This document shows positions 7,401 through 16,368 of a DNA stretch of 35,412 nucleotides, piece by piece. The notes under the pieces were generated by a model. It had not been told where the DNA came from, did not search any database, and saw only the letters and a list, made by a program, of their open reading frames with translations. Position 1 is the stretch's first letter, and the number at the start of each line of letters is the position of its first letter. The position numbers were made by a program, and so were the translations under genes. The DNA comes from Rhodanobacter sp. 67-28 (lineage in GTDB: Bacteria > Pseudomonadota > Gammaproteobacteria > Xanthomonadales > Rhodanobacteraceae): the NCBI GenBank assembly GCA_001898415.1, contig MKTU01000033.1:1-35412 (forward strand), given 5' to 3'.

Positions 7401-9479
7401 ATGGCGCATTTCCCGCTGTTGGAACAGATGATCGTCGAGCACTACGGCCTCTACCCAGGCAAGGATGGGCAGGGCCGGTTCGAGATCCCCTTCCGAGAAG
7501 GCCTGACCCTGATCTTGGGCGCCAACGGCCTGGGCAAAACCACGCTGATCACGATGCTGTTCCGGATGCTCACCGGCACAGGCGACATCCCGCTGCCGCA
7601 GGGGCGCATCGGTTCGGTGGATCTGAGCGTGCAGAACCTCGACCGCTGGTCGCAGCGTCAGTTCGCCAACCGCGTCAATGACGGCGCACAGAACGCGAGC
7701 GCGCAGCTGAGCTTCCAGCTTGGCGCCAAGCGTTTCCAGGTCACCCGTCGCCTGAGGGACCTGGCGCTGACGACTTTCATCATTGACGGCGAGGCCGCCG
7801 ACACCGAGGAACTGACCTTCCGCAATGCCATCGCCGCCGCGGCGGAACTGGGCTCGTTCGGTGACTGGATCCTGGTGCTGCGCACGCTGGTGTTTTACTT
7901 CGAGGACCGCCGCGCCCTAGTGTGGGACCCCGGCGCACAGAAGCAGTTGCTGCGCGCCCTGCTACTCAGTCCGACGCTTGCACAGGAATGGACAAGGCGC
8001 GAGCGCCTGATCCTCGAGCTCGACTCACGCATGCGTAACCTCGACAACGCACTCAAGCGCGAAAAGCGCGAGAGCGCCAAGATCGACCAGAAATCGACCT
8101 CCGCCCCGGGCGTGCGCCAGGCGCTTGCGGCCGCCCAGACGCACCTGGACAAGCTGCAGGAACGCCACGCCACGCTAGTGGAGCGCCTGGACCTAACCGA
8201 CCGCATGCGTCATCGCGCCCGTCTGGATGCGCTCCGGGCCGAAGCGGAACAGGACAGGGCCCTGCGTGAGCTCGAACGCGCACGCCTGCTAACGATCGAT
8301 GCCCACCTACCTCACGCCGACGAATCCATTCGCTTTATCCTGGCGCGCCTGATGTCGGACGCAACCTGCCTTGTATGCGGCACCGAAGATGTTGCGGCGC
8401 GCCGCCAGTCACTCGAGCAGGCCTTGGAAGCGCGCCACTGCGTTATCTGCGACTCTCTTATCGAGATGTCCATGCCGGCAGACGTCACGGAAATCACTGA
8501 TGCGCGCCTTCAGACACTCAAGGCTGCCTACGACGCCTCCGTGGTGCAGGCGGCCGACCAAACACGCGAGCGCGACGAGGCCAATGCCGCGCACCTGGCC
8601 ACCAGCGCGGAACTAGCCGCGTGCGCCCAAGAGCGCGATGAAGTGGACCAGAAGGTGCGCGACCTGCAGGCGCAACTGCCTCCGGACCAGCGCCGCGTCA
8701 CCGATCAGCAGCGCAGGCTCGACGCAGCCAACGAGCTGGTCATCGACATGCGAGCGCGCCTGAAGGTCGCGCGCACCGAGTTCGGCGAATTCCTCGGCGG
8801 ACACCGCGCGCACATCGCGCAGTTCGCCGACGCGATCAAGGCCAAGTTCGGCGAGGCAGCCAATGGCTTTTTGTTCGAAGACAGCCAGCTTAGCTGGTCG
8901 CCCACGCGCATGCAGGTCGGCCAAGCCGGCGCCGATGGCGTCGAGCCGGTCGAGTATCCGGCTTTCGCCGTCGATTTGACCGGCAGCGATTTCGCCGGCC
9001 TCAAGCGCCGTGGTGACCCCGAAGAGGTTTCGGAGAGCCAGCGCGAGTTCATCGATTTGGCCTTCCGCATGGCCCTGGTGCACGTGGCCGCGCCCAGCAG
9101 CGCCGCATCGCTGGTGATCGACGCACCCGAGTCCTCGTTGGACGCGGTGTTCGTCGAGCGCGCCGCTACCGTGCTCGGACTGTTCGCCAAGACCGGCAAC
9201 CACGGGACCAACCGTCTGGTGGTGACCTCCAACCTTGGCTCCGGCACGCTGGTGCCGCGGCTATTACAGGAAATCAATGCACCGGGCGATCCGATGGCAC
9301 CGGTGGTCGACCTCTTCCACGCCGGCGTGCCAACGCGCGCGATGGTGACCTGGAAAGAGGAGTACGCCGCGCTGTGGACGCATCTCCTCAAGGCCGTCCA
9401 CAGTGACGACGATAGCGAACCCGAACCTGAAGACGAGCGCGACTACAAAAGCGGAGACGACGATGGTCATGGACACTGA
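7401..9479 (+). CDS. SMC/Rad50-like ABC ATPase, copy 1 (ABC-3C-type system)
   Basis: This protein has 692 residues. Walker A is GANGLGKT at residues 40-47. A hinge-like segment carries two CxxC pairs, CLVC at 323-326 and CVIC at 347-350, flanked by charged helices, like the zinc hook of Rad50-type ATPases. The signature region is VSESQREFIDLAFRM from 543. The Walker B region is LVIDAPESSLD, with D574 followed by Ala rather than Glu. The switch region is VVTSNLGSG, with no His. ATP-driven DNA sensing or clamping is the inferred role. ATG 7401 was chosen because AAGGA lies just upstream and homology to copy 2 starts there. The frame is open back to 7332. Its stop overlaps the next gene. Confidence 0.85.
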   Translation: MAHFPLLEQMIVEHYGLYPGKDGQGRFEIPFREGLTLILGANGLGKTTLITMLFRMLTGTGDIPLPQGRIGSVDLSVQNLDRWSQRQFANRVNDGAQNASAQLSFQLGAKRFQVTRRLRDLALTTFIIDGEAADTEELTFRNAIAAAAELGSFGDWILVLRTLVFYFEDRRALVWDPGAQKQLLRALLLSPTLAQEWTRRERLILELDSRMRNLDNALKREKRESAKIDQKSTSAPGVRQALAAAQTHLDKLQERHATLVERLDLTDRMRHRARLDALRAEAEQDRALRELERARLLTIDAHLPHADESIRFILARLMSDATCLVCGTEDVAARRQSLEQALEARHCVICDSLIEMSMPADVTEITDARLQTLKAAYDASVVQAADQTRERDEANAAHLATSAELAACAQERDEVDQKVRDLQAQLPPDQRRVTDQQRRLDAANELVIDMRARLKVARTEFGEFLGGHRAHIAQFADAIKAKFGEAANGFLFEDSQLSWSPTRMQVGQAGADGVEPVEYPAFAVDLTGSDFAGLKRRGDPEEVSESQREFIDLAFRMALVHVAAPSSAASLVIDAPESSLDAVFVERAATVLGLFAKTGNHGTNRLVVTSNLGSGTLVPRLLQEINAPGDPMAPVVDLFHAGVPTRAMVTWKEEYAALWTHLLKAVHSDDDSEPEPEDERDYKSGDDDGHGH

Positions 9480-10104
9480 CCTGCGCGCCCGCCAGCAGTC
9501 CGTGCGCGTCTTGGTCCTGCTTGATGCCTTGGCGCGGGCTGGGCTGGTGCCCACGCCCGCGCCGGCCCTGCACGAGCTGGCATACTTGGCCAACGTGCTG
9601 TCGCCGGTATTCGACCTGACGCCCTTCGACGCCAAGCTGCTCAAGCGCGCCACCGGCCCGTACTACCCCGAGCTGCAGCTGGCCATCGACCGACTCGTCG
9701 GTCGCGGTCTGGTCGACGCGATGAAGGTCGAGTACCGCTACCTGGCCGAGGACAAGCGCTACCGCGTACTGGCGCAGTATCGCTTGCGGCGGCCGCTGGT
9801 GCGAGCGGCGCTGGAACGCCACGGGCAGGTGTTCGCACAAGAGGCGCAGTTCCTGCATGAACTCGCGGCCGCCTACAGCGTCCTGAGCGACGACAAGCTC
9901 GGGCACGCGGCAGTGCAGGACGCCCGCTACGCCGACATCTCGGTGGACGTGAGCGAGGTCATCGACTTCGGTGAGTACGACAATCCGGCCAAGAACTTCT
10001 CGCGCAATGCCGCGATGACCTTCGCCGCCGGGCGACGCCTGGAGCCGGCCGAGCGCCTGTACCTCTACCTCGACCACCTCAACACGCGGGTGGCCCATGG
10101 CTGA
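9463..10104 (+). CDS. Middle component of ABC ATPase system, copy 1
   Basis: This mainly helical protein has 213 residues, or 211 if the ATG at 9469 is used. It overlaps the ATPase gene by 17 bases and the nuclease gene by 8 (ATGGCTGA). Residues about 65-90 contain RATGPYYPELQLAIDRL then VGRGLVD, a winged-helix-like segment. The second operon's middle protein has the matching pattern HGPYY...AL..L...GLVD. Near residue 150 it has VQDARYADIS and a following EVIDFGEYDNP block, resembling a short terminal block of ABC-3C middle components. In such systems this subunit bridges the ATPase and the effector. The function is inferred from position and shared motifs. Confidence 0.65.
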   Translation: MVMDTDLRARQQSVRVLVLLDALARAGLVPTPAPALHELAYLANVLSPVFDLTPFDAKLLKRATGPYYPELQLAIDRLVGRGLVDAMKVEYRYLAEDKRYRVLAQYRLRRPLVRAALERHGQVFAQEAQFLHELAAAYSVLSDDKLGHAAVQDARYADISVDVSEVIDFGEYDNPAKNFSRNAAMTFAAGRRLEPAERLYLYLDHLNTRVAHG

Positions 10105-11185
10105 GCAGCCGTTGGTGGATCAGGGCGCGTGGGCGCAGGACGAAGACAAGCTCAAGGCTGTGGTGCTAACGGGCAAGGGCAGCGACATCGACCTGCCCGA
10201 AGATTTGCGCTTCCTGATCGCCGTGCGGCGCATGGTGTTGGCGCGCGAGCGCGAACCCGACGCCGAATTCGATTGCCCGGCGGCGATGGTGCTGGTGCCG
10301 GCGGCGTTCTTCGAGGCGTCGCCCGACGGCCTGGTGCGCCGGCCCTTCCTCAATTCCGGCAACTACCGGCTGACGGGGCAGGTGCATTACTTGGGCGTGG
10401 CGGCGACCGGTCGCTCGCGCGACTACGCCGGCGACGACGGCGCACTCCTTGACGCGTTGGCCGCAGATCACGCCGACATCCTGCCTACGGTGATCTACCT
10501 GCCCAAGGCGGGTGGCCACTCAAAGCTGAGTTGGTTCCCCTTCGGCGTTGCTCAAGACGACAAGGTGCAGACGTTGCCGGTGGCGCCCGAACCGCCCACG
10601 CCCGAGCGCATCCGCCATGTCATCGACGCGGTGTACGAGCACGAGCTCAAGTCGCCGGACCAGGTGGGCGCGAGTTTTAGCTTGTGGAAGGACCCGGCGA
10701 AGGGCTGGGCCGCGAAGAACGCCGAGGAGCGCGTGCAGTACGCGGTGCGCTTGGGTCTAAGCGGGCGCTTTAGCCCGCAGTGCCGCATCAAGGCCGAGCA
10801 GCCGGACAAGGACGGGCGCACCGACATCGAGATCATCGGCGACTTCGACGTCGCTCCCGGCAAGCAGACCAACTTCGCCGTGCTCGAGATGAAGGTGTTG
10901 CGCGAGCGCGGTTCCACCGGAGTGCTGCGCTCGCCGGCGCAAATCGACCAGCACGTGCGCGACGGCCTGGAGCAGGCCTCGACCTACGGCGATGATCGGC
11001 ACTTCGAGGAGCGTATGTTGTGCTGCTTCGACATGCGTCCGACCAACACCGGGGCGGCCGCGGTGTTCGCGGCGATCAAAGACGACGCGGAAACGCTCAA
11101 GGTCCATCTGTGCTTGTGGTACCTGTACCGCGCCTCAGACGACTACCGCAAAGCCCAGGTGGCCGGAAAACTCACGGGCGGCTGA
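10097..11185 (+). CDS. PD-(D/E)xK nuclease-like effector, copy 1
   Basis: This protein has 362 residues. The C-terminal half has a full restriction-nuclease-fold pattern: Glu in the first helix (AEERVQYAV, E210/E211), GRTDIEI with D243, VLEMKVL with E264 and K266, then GLEQASTY on the last helix. These residues line up with E213, D247, E267-x-K269 and GIEQAEGY in the copy 2 protein, so both probably cut nucleic acid. The N-terminal 180 residues are of unknown fold and may be a sensing or docking part. No signal peptide or membrane segment is seen. Its 3' end overlaps the 3' end of the convergent methyltransferase gene by 14 bases. Confidence 0.65.
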   Translation: MAEQPLVDQGAWAQDEDKLKAVVLTGKGSDIDLPEDLRFLIAVRRMVLAREREPDAEFDCPAAMVLVPAAFFEASPDGLVRRPFLNSGNYRLTGQVHYLGVAATGRSRDYAGDDGALLDALAADHADILPTVIYLPKAGGHSKLSWFPFGVAQDDKVQTLPVAPEPPTPERIRHVIDAVYEHELKSPDQVGASFSLWKDPAKGWAAKNAEERVQYAVRLGLSGRFSPQCRIKAEQPDKDGRTDIEIIGDFDVAPGKQTNFAVLEMKVLRERGSTGVLRSPAQIDQHVRDGLEQASTYGDDRHFEERMLCCFDMRPTNTGAAAVFAAIKDDAETLKVHLCLWYLYRASDDYRKAQVAGKLTGG

Positions 11186-12515
11186 AGACAACCAGGTCCT
11201 CGCTGAGCTGGTGTCGGCCGCTTTGCTGCGGCGACACGCGCATCGACCGGAAGGGCGTCGTGCGCTCCACCTTCAGGCCCGCCGACGGCGCCAGGTCTGC
11301 CAGGATCTTGGCGACCTGCACGTGGATACCCGCGTACTGACTGTCGCCCACGACGAACCAGGCTTGGCCCTTGGACGGCAGCAGCTGCGCGCAGGTGCGC
11401 ATCATGCCCTGCAGGTCGGCGAAGTAGGCCCCGACCATCGCGGGGATGCGGTCGTCCCACAAGGACTCCTGCGCCCGACGAAGGGCCCGCATCGTCTTGT
11501 CCAGGCGCGGGCAGCGCGGCGCTGCGGCGAACTCGCGCGAGATCTGTACATGCGAACTCAGCGTCGACTGGCGCAGGTCGCGGTTTTCGTCGAAGGACGT
11601 CAGATAGCCCAGCATCCACAACTCGAGGTTGTAGACATCGGTGTAGTCGAAGGAGTTGGGGTAGGGCGGCGAGCAGGTGATTTGGTCGACGGGGCCGATG
11701 CTCGCCAGCAGCTTGCGGCTGTCGCCGTACAGCACCGTGCCCTGGCGCATTGGGCGCGCGGCACAGGCGCCGATCTCGACGATCGCGGCCGCGACCGCAT
11801 CGGCGAAGGTTGGTAGCACGCAGGTCGGATTGACGCGGCGCTCCTCCCAGTTGACGCGATACCGGCGCCCCTTGCCGCTGACGGACGCATTACTGAAACC
11901 GACCATTAGGCCACCCAGCAGTACGCGGAACAGGCGCCGCACGGCGGGGGTGGCTTCCTCTCCAATGGCGTTGCGCAAGCGCGCGATTTGAATCAGAACC
12001 GGCAGGTCGAACAGCCAGCGCTCCTTGACGCCGGGCTCGACGAAGGTCGCCGGCAGCCTCCGGATCATGGCCGCGCCGCGCGAGCGCGAGGCGGCGGCCT
12101 TGCGCGACACGCGCGTCAGCGCCGACAGCAGCTCGGGTACGTGATAGGTCGCCAGCTTCGCGGCGATGAGATCGGCCAAGAACGGATTGACCTCAACGGT
12201 CACCGGCTCGATGCCGAGAAACTGACAGGTGAGGGCCGACGTGCCGGACCCCCCGAACGGATCTGCCAAACGGCGCACGGGGATCGGTGATTCCTGCACC
12301 GCCTGCTCGATGAGCTCGGGCGAGAACGCTTCCTTGAAGCGGTGCCAGCGCTGGAAGGGGAGTTCCTCGGCGCCGGCGTTAGTCGACATGTTCGCCGTCT
12401 CGCGGCCGCCCGTCCAAGCCTCGAACGATGCACCGCCCGCGCACGTGAGCATCTTGCGCGAGGCCACGCGTCGGTAGCCGGGCTGCAGTGCGAGCAAGGG
12501 CGCAGGGGTCGACAT
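11172..12515 (-). CDS. Amino-DNA methyltransferase (N4-cytosine/N6-adenine type)
   Basis: This protein has 447 residues. The SAM-binding motif DPFGGSGTSAL lies near residue 85, and the catalytic motif ITCSPPYPNSFDYTDVYNLE near residue 287. Motif I therefore precedes motif IV. SPPY is the form common in N4-cytosine enzymes but also occurs in N6-adenine enzymes, so the modified base is uncertain. It presumably methylates DNA at a specific site and might mark self DNA for the neighbouring nuclease systems. GAGGAG lies about 8 bases before the ATG at 12515 on the minus strand; starts at 12452 or 12389 are also possible. It reads against both operons and overlaps the end of nuclease 1 by 14 bases. 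Confidence 0.85.
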   Translation of the reverse strand: MSTPAPLLALQPGYRRVASRKMLTCAGGASFEAWTGGRETANMSTNAGAEELPFQRWHRFKEAFSPELIEQAVQESPIPVRRLADPFGGSGTSALTCQFLGIEPVTVEVNPFLADLIAAKLATYHVPELLSALTRVSRKAAASRSRGAAMIRRLPATFVEPGVKERWLFDLPVLIQIARLRNAIGEEATPAVRRLFRVLLGGLMVGFSNASVSGKGRRYRVNWEERRVNPTCVLPTFADAVAAAIVEIGACAARPMRQGTVLYGDSRKLLASIGPVDQITCSPPYPNSFDYTDVYNLELWMLGYLTSFDENRDLRQSTLSSHVQISREFAAAPRCPRLDKTMRALRRAQESLWDDRIPAMVGAYFADLQGMMRTCAQLLPSKGQAWFVVGDSQYAGIHVQVAKILADLAPSAGLKVERTTPFRSMRVSPQQSGRHQLSEDLVVFSRP

Positions 12516-12566
12516 CGTCCGCTCCTCGGCCCGGGCGTTAGCAGGGATGGTACTCCCCGTTCCGAT

Positions 12567-12586
12567 ATGTGATTATTATCATAATG
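12567..12586. promoter_or_regulatory. AT-rich dyad between divergent methyltransferase and recombinase-like genes
   Basis: ATTAT-TATC-ATAAT (12572-12585) is a 5-bp dyad in otherwise GC-rich DNA. It overlaps the likely ATG of the recombinase-like gene and lies about 60 bases upstream of the methyltransferase start. On the minus strand it offers a TATGAT-type -10. It is a candidate promoter or operator for the divergent pair. Confidence 0.35.
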
Positions 12587-13510
12587 ACTCTTCGTTCGCA
12601 ACCGTTGCGCGACCTCGAAAACGACTGGCTGGCGGCCGCCCCGCGGGCAGCACATACGCATCGCGCCTACCGCACCGAGCTCGATCGGCTCGCCCGGTTC
12701 TTGCGGTCGCGCAGTCGCGATACGACGGACCTCGATGCTGCGCTGCTCGAGCGCTTCTGGCGCGAGTCGGTGCGCGGCGCTTGGCACGAGACGCGACAGC
12801 CGCCATCGGCCAGCACCCTGGATCAGTCGAGACGCATCCTGTCGGCCTTCATCCGCTGGCTCGTCCAGCAAGAGCACGGCCCCGCCTCGCTGTTGGCGGC
12901 CGTGGCGAAATGGCGCACGCCGGAGCGCCCGACGCCGGCGTCGGTGCGCTCGGCGCCGTCACCGCAGTCGCTGCCGCTGTCTCGTTTGCTGGAAGTGTCC
13001 AATCTAGACGGCGCCGCGTCGGCGCTGTGCTTCTGGACGGGCGCCACGCCCCGCGAGCTGGCCGCGTTGGCCACGTGCCATGTCCATGCGGGACGCGCAT
13101 ACGTCGAACTGACCCAACGTGGCGTGCGCCGTGCAGTGGCGATTCCGCGGCCGCTCGCGCACGCGTTGAAATCCCTCATCGCCCCGCGGCAGGTGTGGGT
13201 GTTCCGCATCGGCGCCGAGCCCCCGACGGCCGCGGCCATGGCGCAGCGCGTGGCTCGCTGGCTACGCGATCACGGCGGTGGTCAGGTCACCAGCGCGAGA
13301 TCGTTGCGCGCCCACTTTCAGCGCCATGCGCAGGCCCGCGGCTGGACAAGCGACGAGATCCGCGGCCAGCTGCGGCGGCCCTCGTTGGCGCCCCCGCCGC
13401 TGGTTTCGCCCTCGCCGCGTCGGCTCGCAACGCTGCTGCCGAGAAAGCGCGTACGCTCTTCGAGACTGACTGCAGGAGAGCCCCGCCTAGGGCGGACAGG
13501 AAGAACGTAA
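12584..13510 (+). CDS. Tyrosine-recombinase-fold protein lacking a catalytic tyrosine
   Basis: This protein has 308 residues from ATG 12584; a GTG at 12569 would add five. The N-terminal part (THRAYRTELDRLARFL, then SRRILSAFIRWLVQQ) matches the SAM-like core-binding domain of XerC-type integrases. The catalytic half keeps an Arg-I-like motif, FWTGATPRELAAL, and an LRAHFQRHAQARG segment that corresponds to the HxxR/LRHTFATH box. The usual LGH turn is LRR, and there is no Tyr anywhere in the remaining C-terminal 45 residues. Strand transfer is therefore unlikely unless a frameshift hides the end. It may act as a DNA-binding protein of the system. It lies divergent to the methyltransferase and 127 bases before ATPase copy 2. 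Confidence 0.6.
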   Translation: MTLRSQPLRDLENDWLAAAPRAAHTHRAYRTELDRLARFLRSRSRDTTDLDAALLERFWRESVRGAWHETRQPPSASTLDQSRRILSAFIRWLVQQEHGPASLLAAVAKWRTPERPTPASVRSAPSPQSLPLSRLLEVSNLDGAASALCFWTGATPRELAALATCHVHAGRAYVELTQRGVRRAVAIPRPLAHALKSLIAPRQVWVFRIGAEPPTAAAMAQRVARWLRDHGGGQVTSARSLRAHFQRHAQARGWTSDEIRGQLRRPSLAPPPLVSPSPRRLATLLPRKRVRSSRLTAGEPRLGRTGRT

Positions 13511-13637
13511 ATATTTCACGAATGAGAAGTCCCATCGGGACGCTTGTCCGTTCCTGGACAGGAATTTCGTATGGCATTGACCTTGGGTTTTCTTTCGTCG
13601 CTAACCGATGCATGATCAGATGACGGGGGGATAGCCA

Positions 13638-15653
13638 ATGAGTTCGCTAGTCCATTTGCCGGTATTCCGCCGGCTGCGCGTCAACAATTTTCCGCTGTAT
13701 CCGGGCCCGGCGAACCAGGGCATCGATCTGGAGTTCGGCGATGGTGTGACGGTCATCGCCGGCATCAACGGCATCGGCAAGACTACGCTGCTCAACTTGT
13801 TGTTGCGGATGCTCCTGGGCGCGAGCAGTCCGTCGAAAGCCGCGACGCGGGACCTGGGCAAGGTCAGCAAGCGCAAGCTGGTCCAGTCGCGCAAGTTTCC
13901 CTACTTCAGCGAGCGCGCCGCCGACGACGTCGGGGACAACGCGACTGCGACGTTGACCTTCGAGCTCGCGGACAAGACGATCGAGGTGACCCGGCTTCTA
14001 AAGAACCTGCAGATCCGGAAACTGGTGATCGCCCGGCGGAAGATCGCCGAGCCGACCAACGAAAGCTTCCTCGGTGAGCTTGCCGAGCTGGCAGGCGTCG
14101 CTTCGGCTTACGACTTCCACATCCTCGTGCGGTACGTGCAGTTCTTCACCGAGGAACGGCTGCCGCTGCTGTGGTCGCCGAGCTCGCAATTCGAGCTGTT
14201 CAAGATGCTGTTCGTCGACCACAAGGTGGCGAACCAGCTCAACAAGCTCTACGCGGACATCCAGTCCGTCGACTCGGACTACCGCAACCGCACCCATGCC
14301 TACAACGAGCGTGAGGAACGGCTGACCACGCTGCTCGCGGGCACGGCGACGCCCGGCGCAAGCGCCGCCGACGTGGTTGAAAGACGGCAGACGCAGGAGC
14401 AGGCCGAGTTGGCCTGGAAGAAAGCGCTGGTCGCCAACCGGGATCTCGTCGACCGGCGCAAGCGCCTGGAAGACGAGCGCGACGAGGCACAGCTGACCCT
14501 AGACCAGGAACTGCATGCGTTCTCGCACGCCGATGCCGCCTACATCGCGCAGGCGTTGCCTTCGCTCGACGACAAGCTGCAGTTCCTGCTGCAGGGGCTG
14601 GGCTCCAACCTGGGCTGCTTCGTGTGCGGCAAGCGCGGAAAGCGCGAGCTCAACGTGATCGGCAAGAAGCTGCGCACAAATCGATGCTTCGTGTGCGACG
14701 CGCCGGTGGCGGCGGGGTCGAGCAACGTTGTGGCGATCACGTTGGCCAACATCAAGAAGATGGAGCGCAAGATCGAGACGCTGCGCGCCACCGTGACCAA
14801 GCATGGCGACGCCCTGGTGCAGGTCGATGCCGAACTGGAGCCGGCCATGACCGAGCTTCGACGGGCGACCGCCGCGCGCAACGACGCCGCACACCAGCTG
14901 CAGATGGTGCAGGCGCAGGTGGCCCAGCAGATCCCAGACGGCGAAGCCGACTGGCTCGCGCTCGAGAAGGCCGAACTGCAGGCACTGGACGAGAAGCGCA
15001 AGGAGCTGACGACCAAGTACAAGGCGGGCATCGCCAAGGTAACCACTGCGATGGATGACTTCCAGCTCGCCATCGGCAAGGGGCTGACGAAGTACGCAGA
15101 GGCGTTCTTGCACGAGAAGGTCAAGGTCAGCTTCACCCGCAGCGTCCCGTTCAAGATCGCCACCGGCACCGGACAGGTCAACGTGCCCACCTTCCGGATC
15201 TCGATGACCTCGAGCACGCACGCCGCCGTGCGCGAGCGCGGCACCGTCACCAGCGTGTCGGAATCCCAAAAGGAGTTCCTGGATCTGGCGTTCCGGATGA
15301 CGTTGCTCGATGTGCTCGCCGGTACCGGTGCCACGATGCTGGTGATGGAGACCCCCGAGGCCAGCTTGGACAGCTGGTTTATGAAGCGGGCCGCGGATCT
15401 GATCCGCAAATTTGCGCCGGCCAAGGGCGAGCACGGGCGCATGTTGCTGGCGACTTCTAACCTCAACGGCACCCTGATGATCCCAGCCCTGCTGGGACTG
15501 GTCGGTGCAAAAAACCAGGTGGGAAAGCTTGCGGCCAAGGATCGCCACCGGCTGATCGACCTCATGAAGATCGCGGCCTCGCCCGGCGTCCTCGAACTGG
15601 ACGATGCAAAGGGAATGCTGGCGGCTGAGCTCGCGGCCTACGCCAATGGCTAA
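13638..15653 (+). CDS. SMC/Rad50-like ABC ATPase, copy 2 (ABC-3C-type system)
   Basis: This protein has 671 residues and is collinear with copy 1. Walker A is GINGIGKT at 42-49. Two CxxC pairs lie at 327-330 and 350-353 (both CFVC), flanked by helical, coiled-coil-like arms. The signature region is SVSESQKEFLDLAFRM from about 539. The Walker B region is LVMETPEASLD with E571 at the Asp position, and the switch segment is LLATSNLNG without His. A GGGGGA ribosome site lies about 8 bases upstream of ATG 13638. The last 8 bases overlap the next gene. The role, as for copy 1, is inferred: an ATP-dependent DNA sensor controlling the linked nuclease. Confidence 0.85.
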   Translation: MSSLVHLPVFRRLRVNNFPLYPGPANQGIDLEFGDGVTVIAGINGIGKTTLLNLLLRMLLGASSPSKAATRDLGKVSKRKLVQSRKFPYFSERAADDVGDNATATLTFELADKTIEVTRLLKNLQIRKLVIARRKIAEPTNESFLGELAELAGVASAYDFHILVRYVQFFTEERLPLLWSPSSQFELFKMLFVDHKVANQLNKLYADIQSVDSDYRNRTHAYNEREERLTTLLAGTATPGASAADVVERRQTQEQAELAWKKALVANRDLVDRRKRLEDERDEAQLTLDQELHAFSHADAAYIAQALPSLDDKLQFLLQGLGSNLGCFVCGKRGKRELNVIGKKLRTNRCFVCDAPVAAGSSNVVAITLANIKKMERKIETLRATVTKHGDALVQVDAELEPAMTELRRATAARNDAAHQLQMVQAQVAQQIPDGEADWLALEKAELQALDEKRKELTTKYKAGIAKVTTAMDDFQLAIGKGLTKYAEAFLHEKVKVSFTRSVPFKIATGTGQVNVPTFRISMTSSTHAAVRERGTVTSVSESQKEFLDLAFRMTLLDVLAGTGATMLVMETPEASLDSWFMKRAADLIRKFAPAKGEHGRMLLATSNLNGTLMIPALLGLVGAKNQVGKLAAKDRHRLIDLMKIAASPGVLELDDAKGMLAAELAAYANG

Positions 15654-16368
15654 GCTCAAGGCTGTGACCGTCGTCGACCACGAACGACTCCAGTTCACGC
15701 GCTGGGTCTTGTTCGTGCTGGTGGCGAACGAGGCCGCCGGCCTGCCGCCGGTCACTCGGCATCGGCTGCATGCGTTGTTGTTCATGTCGTTCGCCGCCTC
15801 GCGCTATTACGGCATCGCGCCGCTGCGTCAGCGGGCCCGGCGGACCGAGCACGGCCCTTACTACCGCTGGGCTCACATCGCCCTTGGTGGCCTGGTGTTG
15901 AGCGGCTTGGTTGACCTGCACGACTTCCACGCGCACCCGCAACCGCGCGACCTGCAGTTCGAGGGCGTATTCCGGCCGACGCTGGCGGGCGTCAAGGTCG
16001 CCCGCGAGTTGCGTAGGACGGTCACCGGGCAGGCGCTGTATCGCTTCTTGCTGGACCTGTGCTTGGCGTCTGCGCGGACCTTGGAGGAAGCACTCCCGGC
16101 CGACGTCATTCGGTCGCCGGACGCGCGGCCTGAGCAGGGCCGGACGTTGGACCAGGTGCTCGAAGAGGACCTGACCTACCAGCAGGTCGTCCGCCTACAC
16201 AACGACACGATGGATCACGAAGGCACCCCTGAGGAAGCGACACCGACGGTCTCGGGCCTGTCGACGATCGACACGCGGCTGCATCGTGCCGGTCGCCTCA
16301 ACCGCAAGGACATCCTGTCGGCCTACCAGACGGTCCTGCTTCGGCGCGTCAAGCAGGTGGTCGGATGA
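15646..16368 (+). CDS. Middle component of ABC ATPase system, copy 2
   Basis: This protein has 240 residues. It starts inside the ATPase stop (ATGGCTAA) and its own TGA overlaps the next ATG (ATGA), so it is translationally coupled on both sides. TEHGPYYRWAHIALGGL then VLSGLVD (about residues 66-90) matches the copy 1 middle protein. A C-terminal block, LEEDLTYQQVVRLHNDTMD, ends in an acidic region similar in placement to copy 1. Predicted helices dominate and no enzyme motif is seen. The role inferred from architecture is the bridging or kleisin-like subunit between ATPase and nuclease. An ATG at 15604 in frame is less likely because the overlap pattern favours 15646. Confidence 0.65.
   Translation: MAKLKAVTVVDHERLQFTRWVLFVLVANEAAGLPPVTRHRLHALLFMSFAASRYYGIAPLRQRARRTEHGPYYRWAHIALGGLVLSGLVDLHDFHAHPQPRDLQFEGVFRPTLAGVKVARELRRTVTGQALYRFLLDLCLASARTLEEALPADVIRSPDARPEQGRTLDQVLEEDLTYQQVVRLHNDTMDHEGTPEEATPTVSGLSTIDTRLHRAGRLNRKDILSAYQTVLLRRVKQVVG

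Noticed and set aside
7401..9479. ABC transporter ATPase
   Set aside because: The long arms with two CxxC pairs between Walker A and the signature, and the absence of any membrane partner, point to a Rad50/SMC-like protein rather than a transporter.
12547..13623. 358-residue plus-strand frame overlapping the recombinase-like gene
   Set aside because: Its sequence is Arg/Ala/Pro-rich without motifs, while the overlapping frame has clear integrase-type segments. Its C-terminal end was considered as a frameshifted continuation but offers no convincing catalytic tyrosine context.
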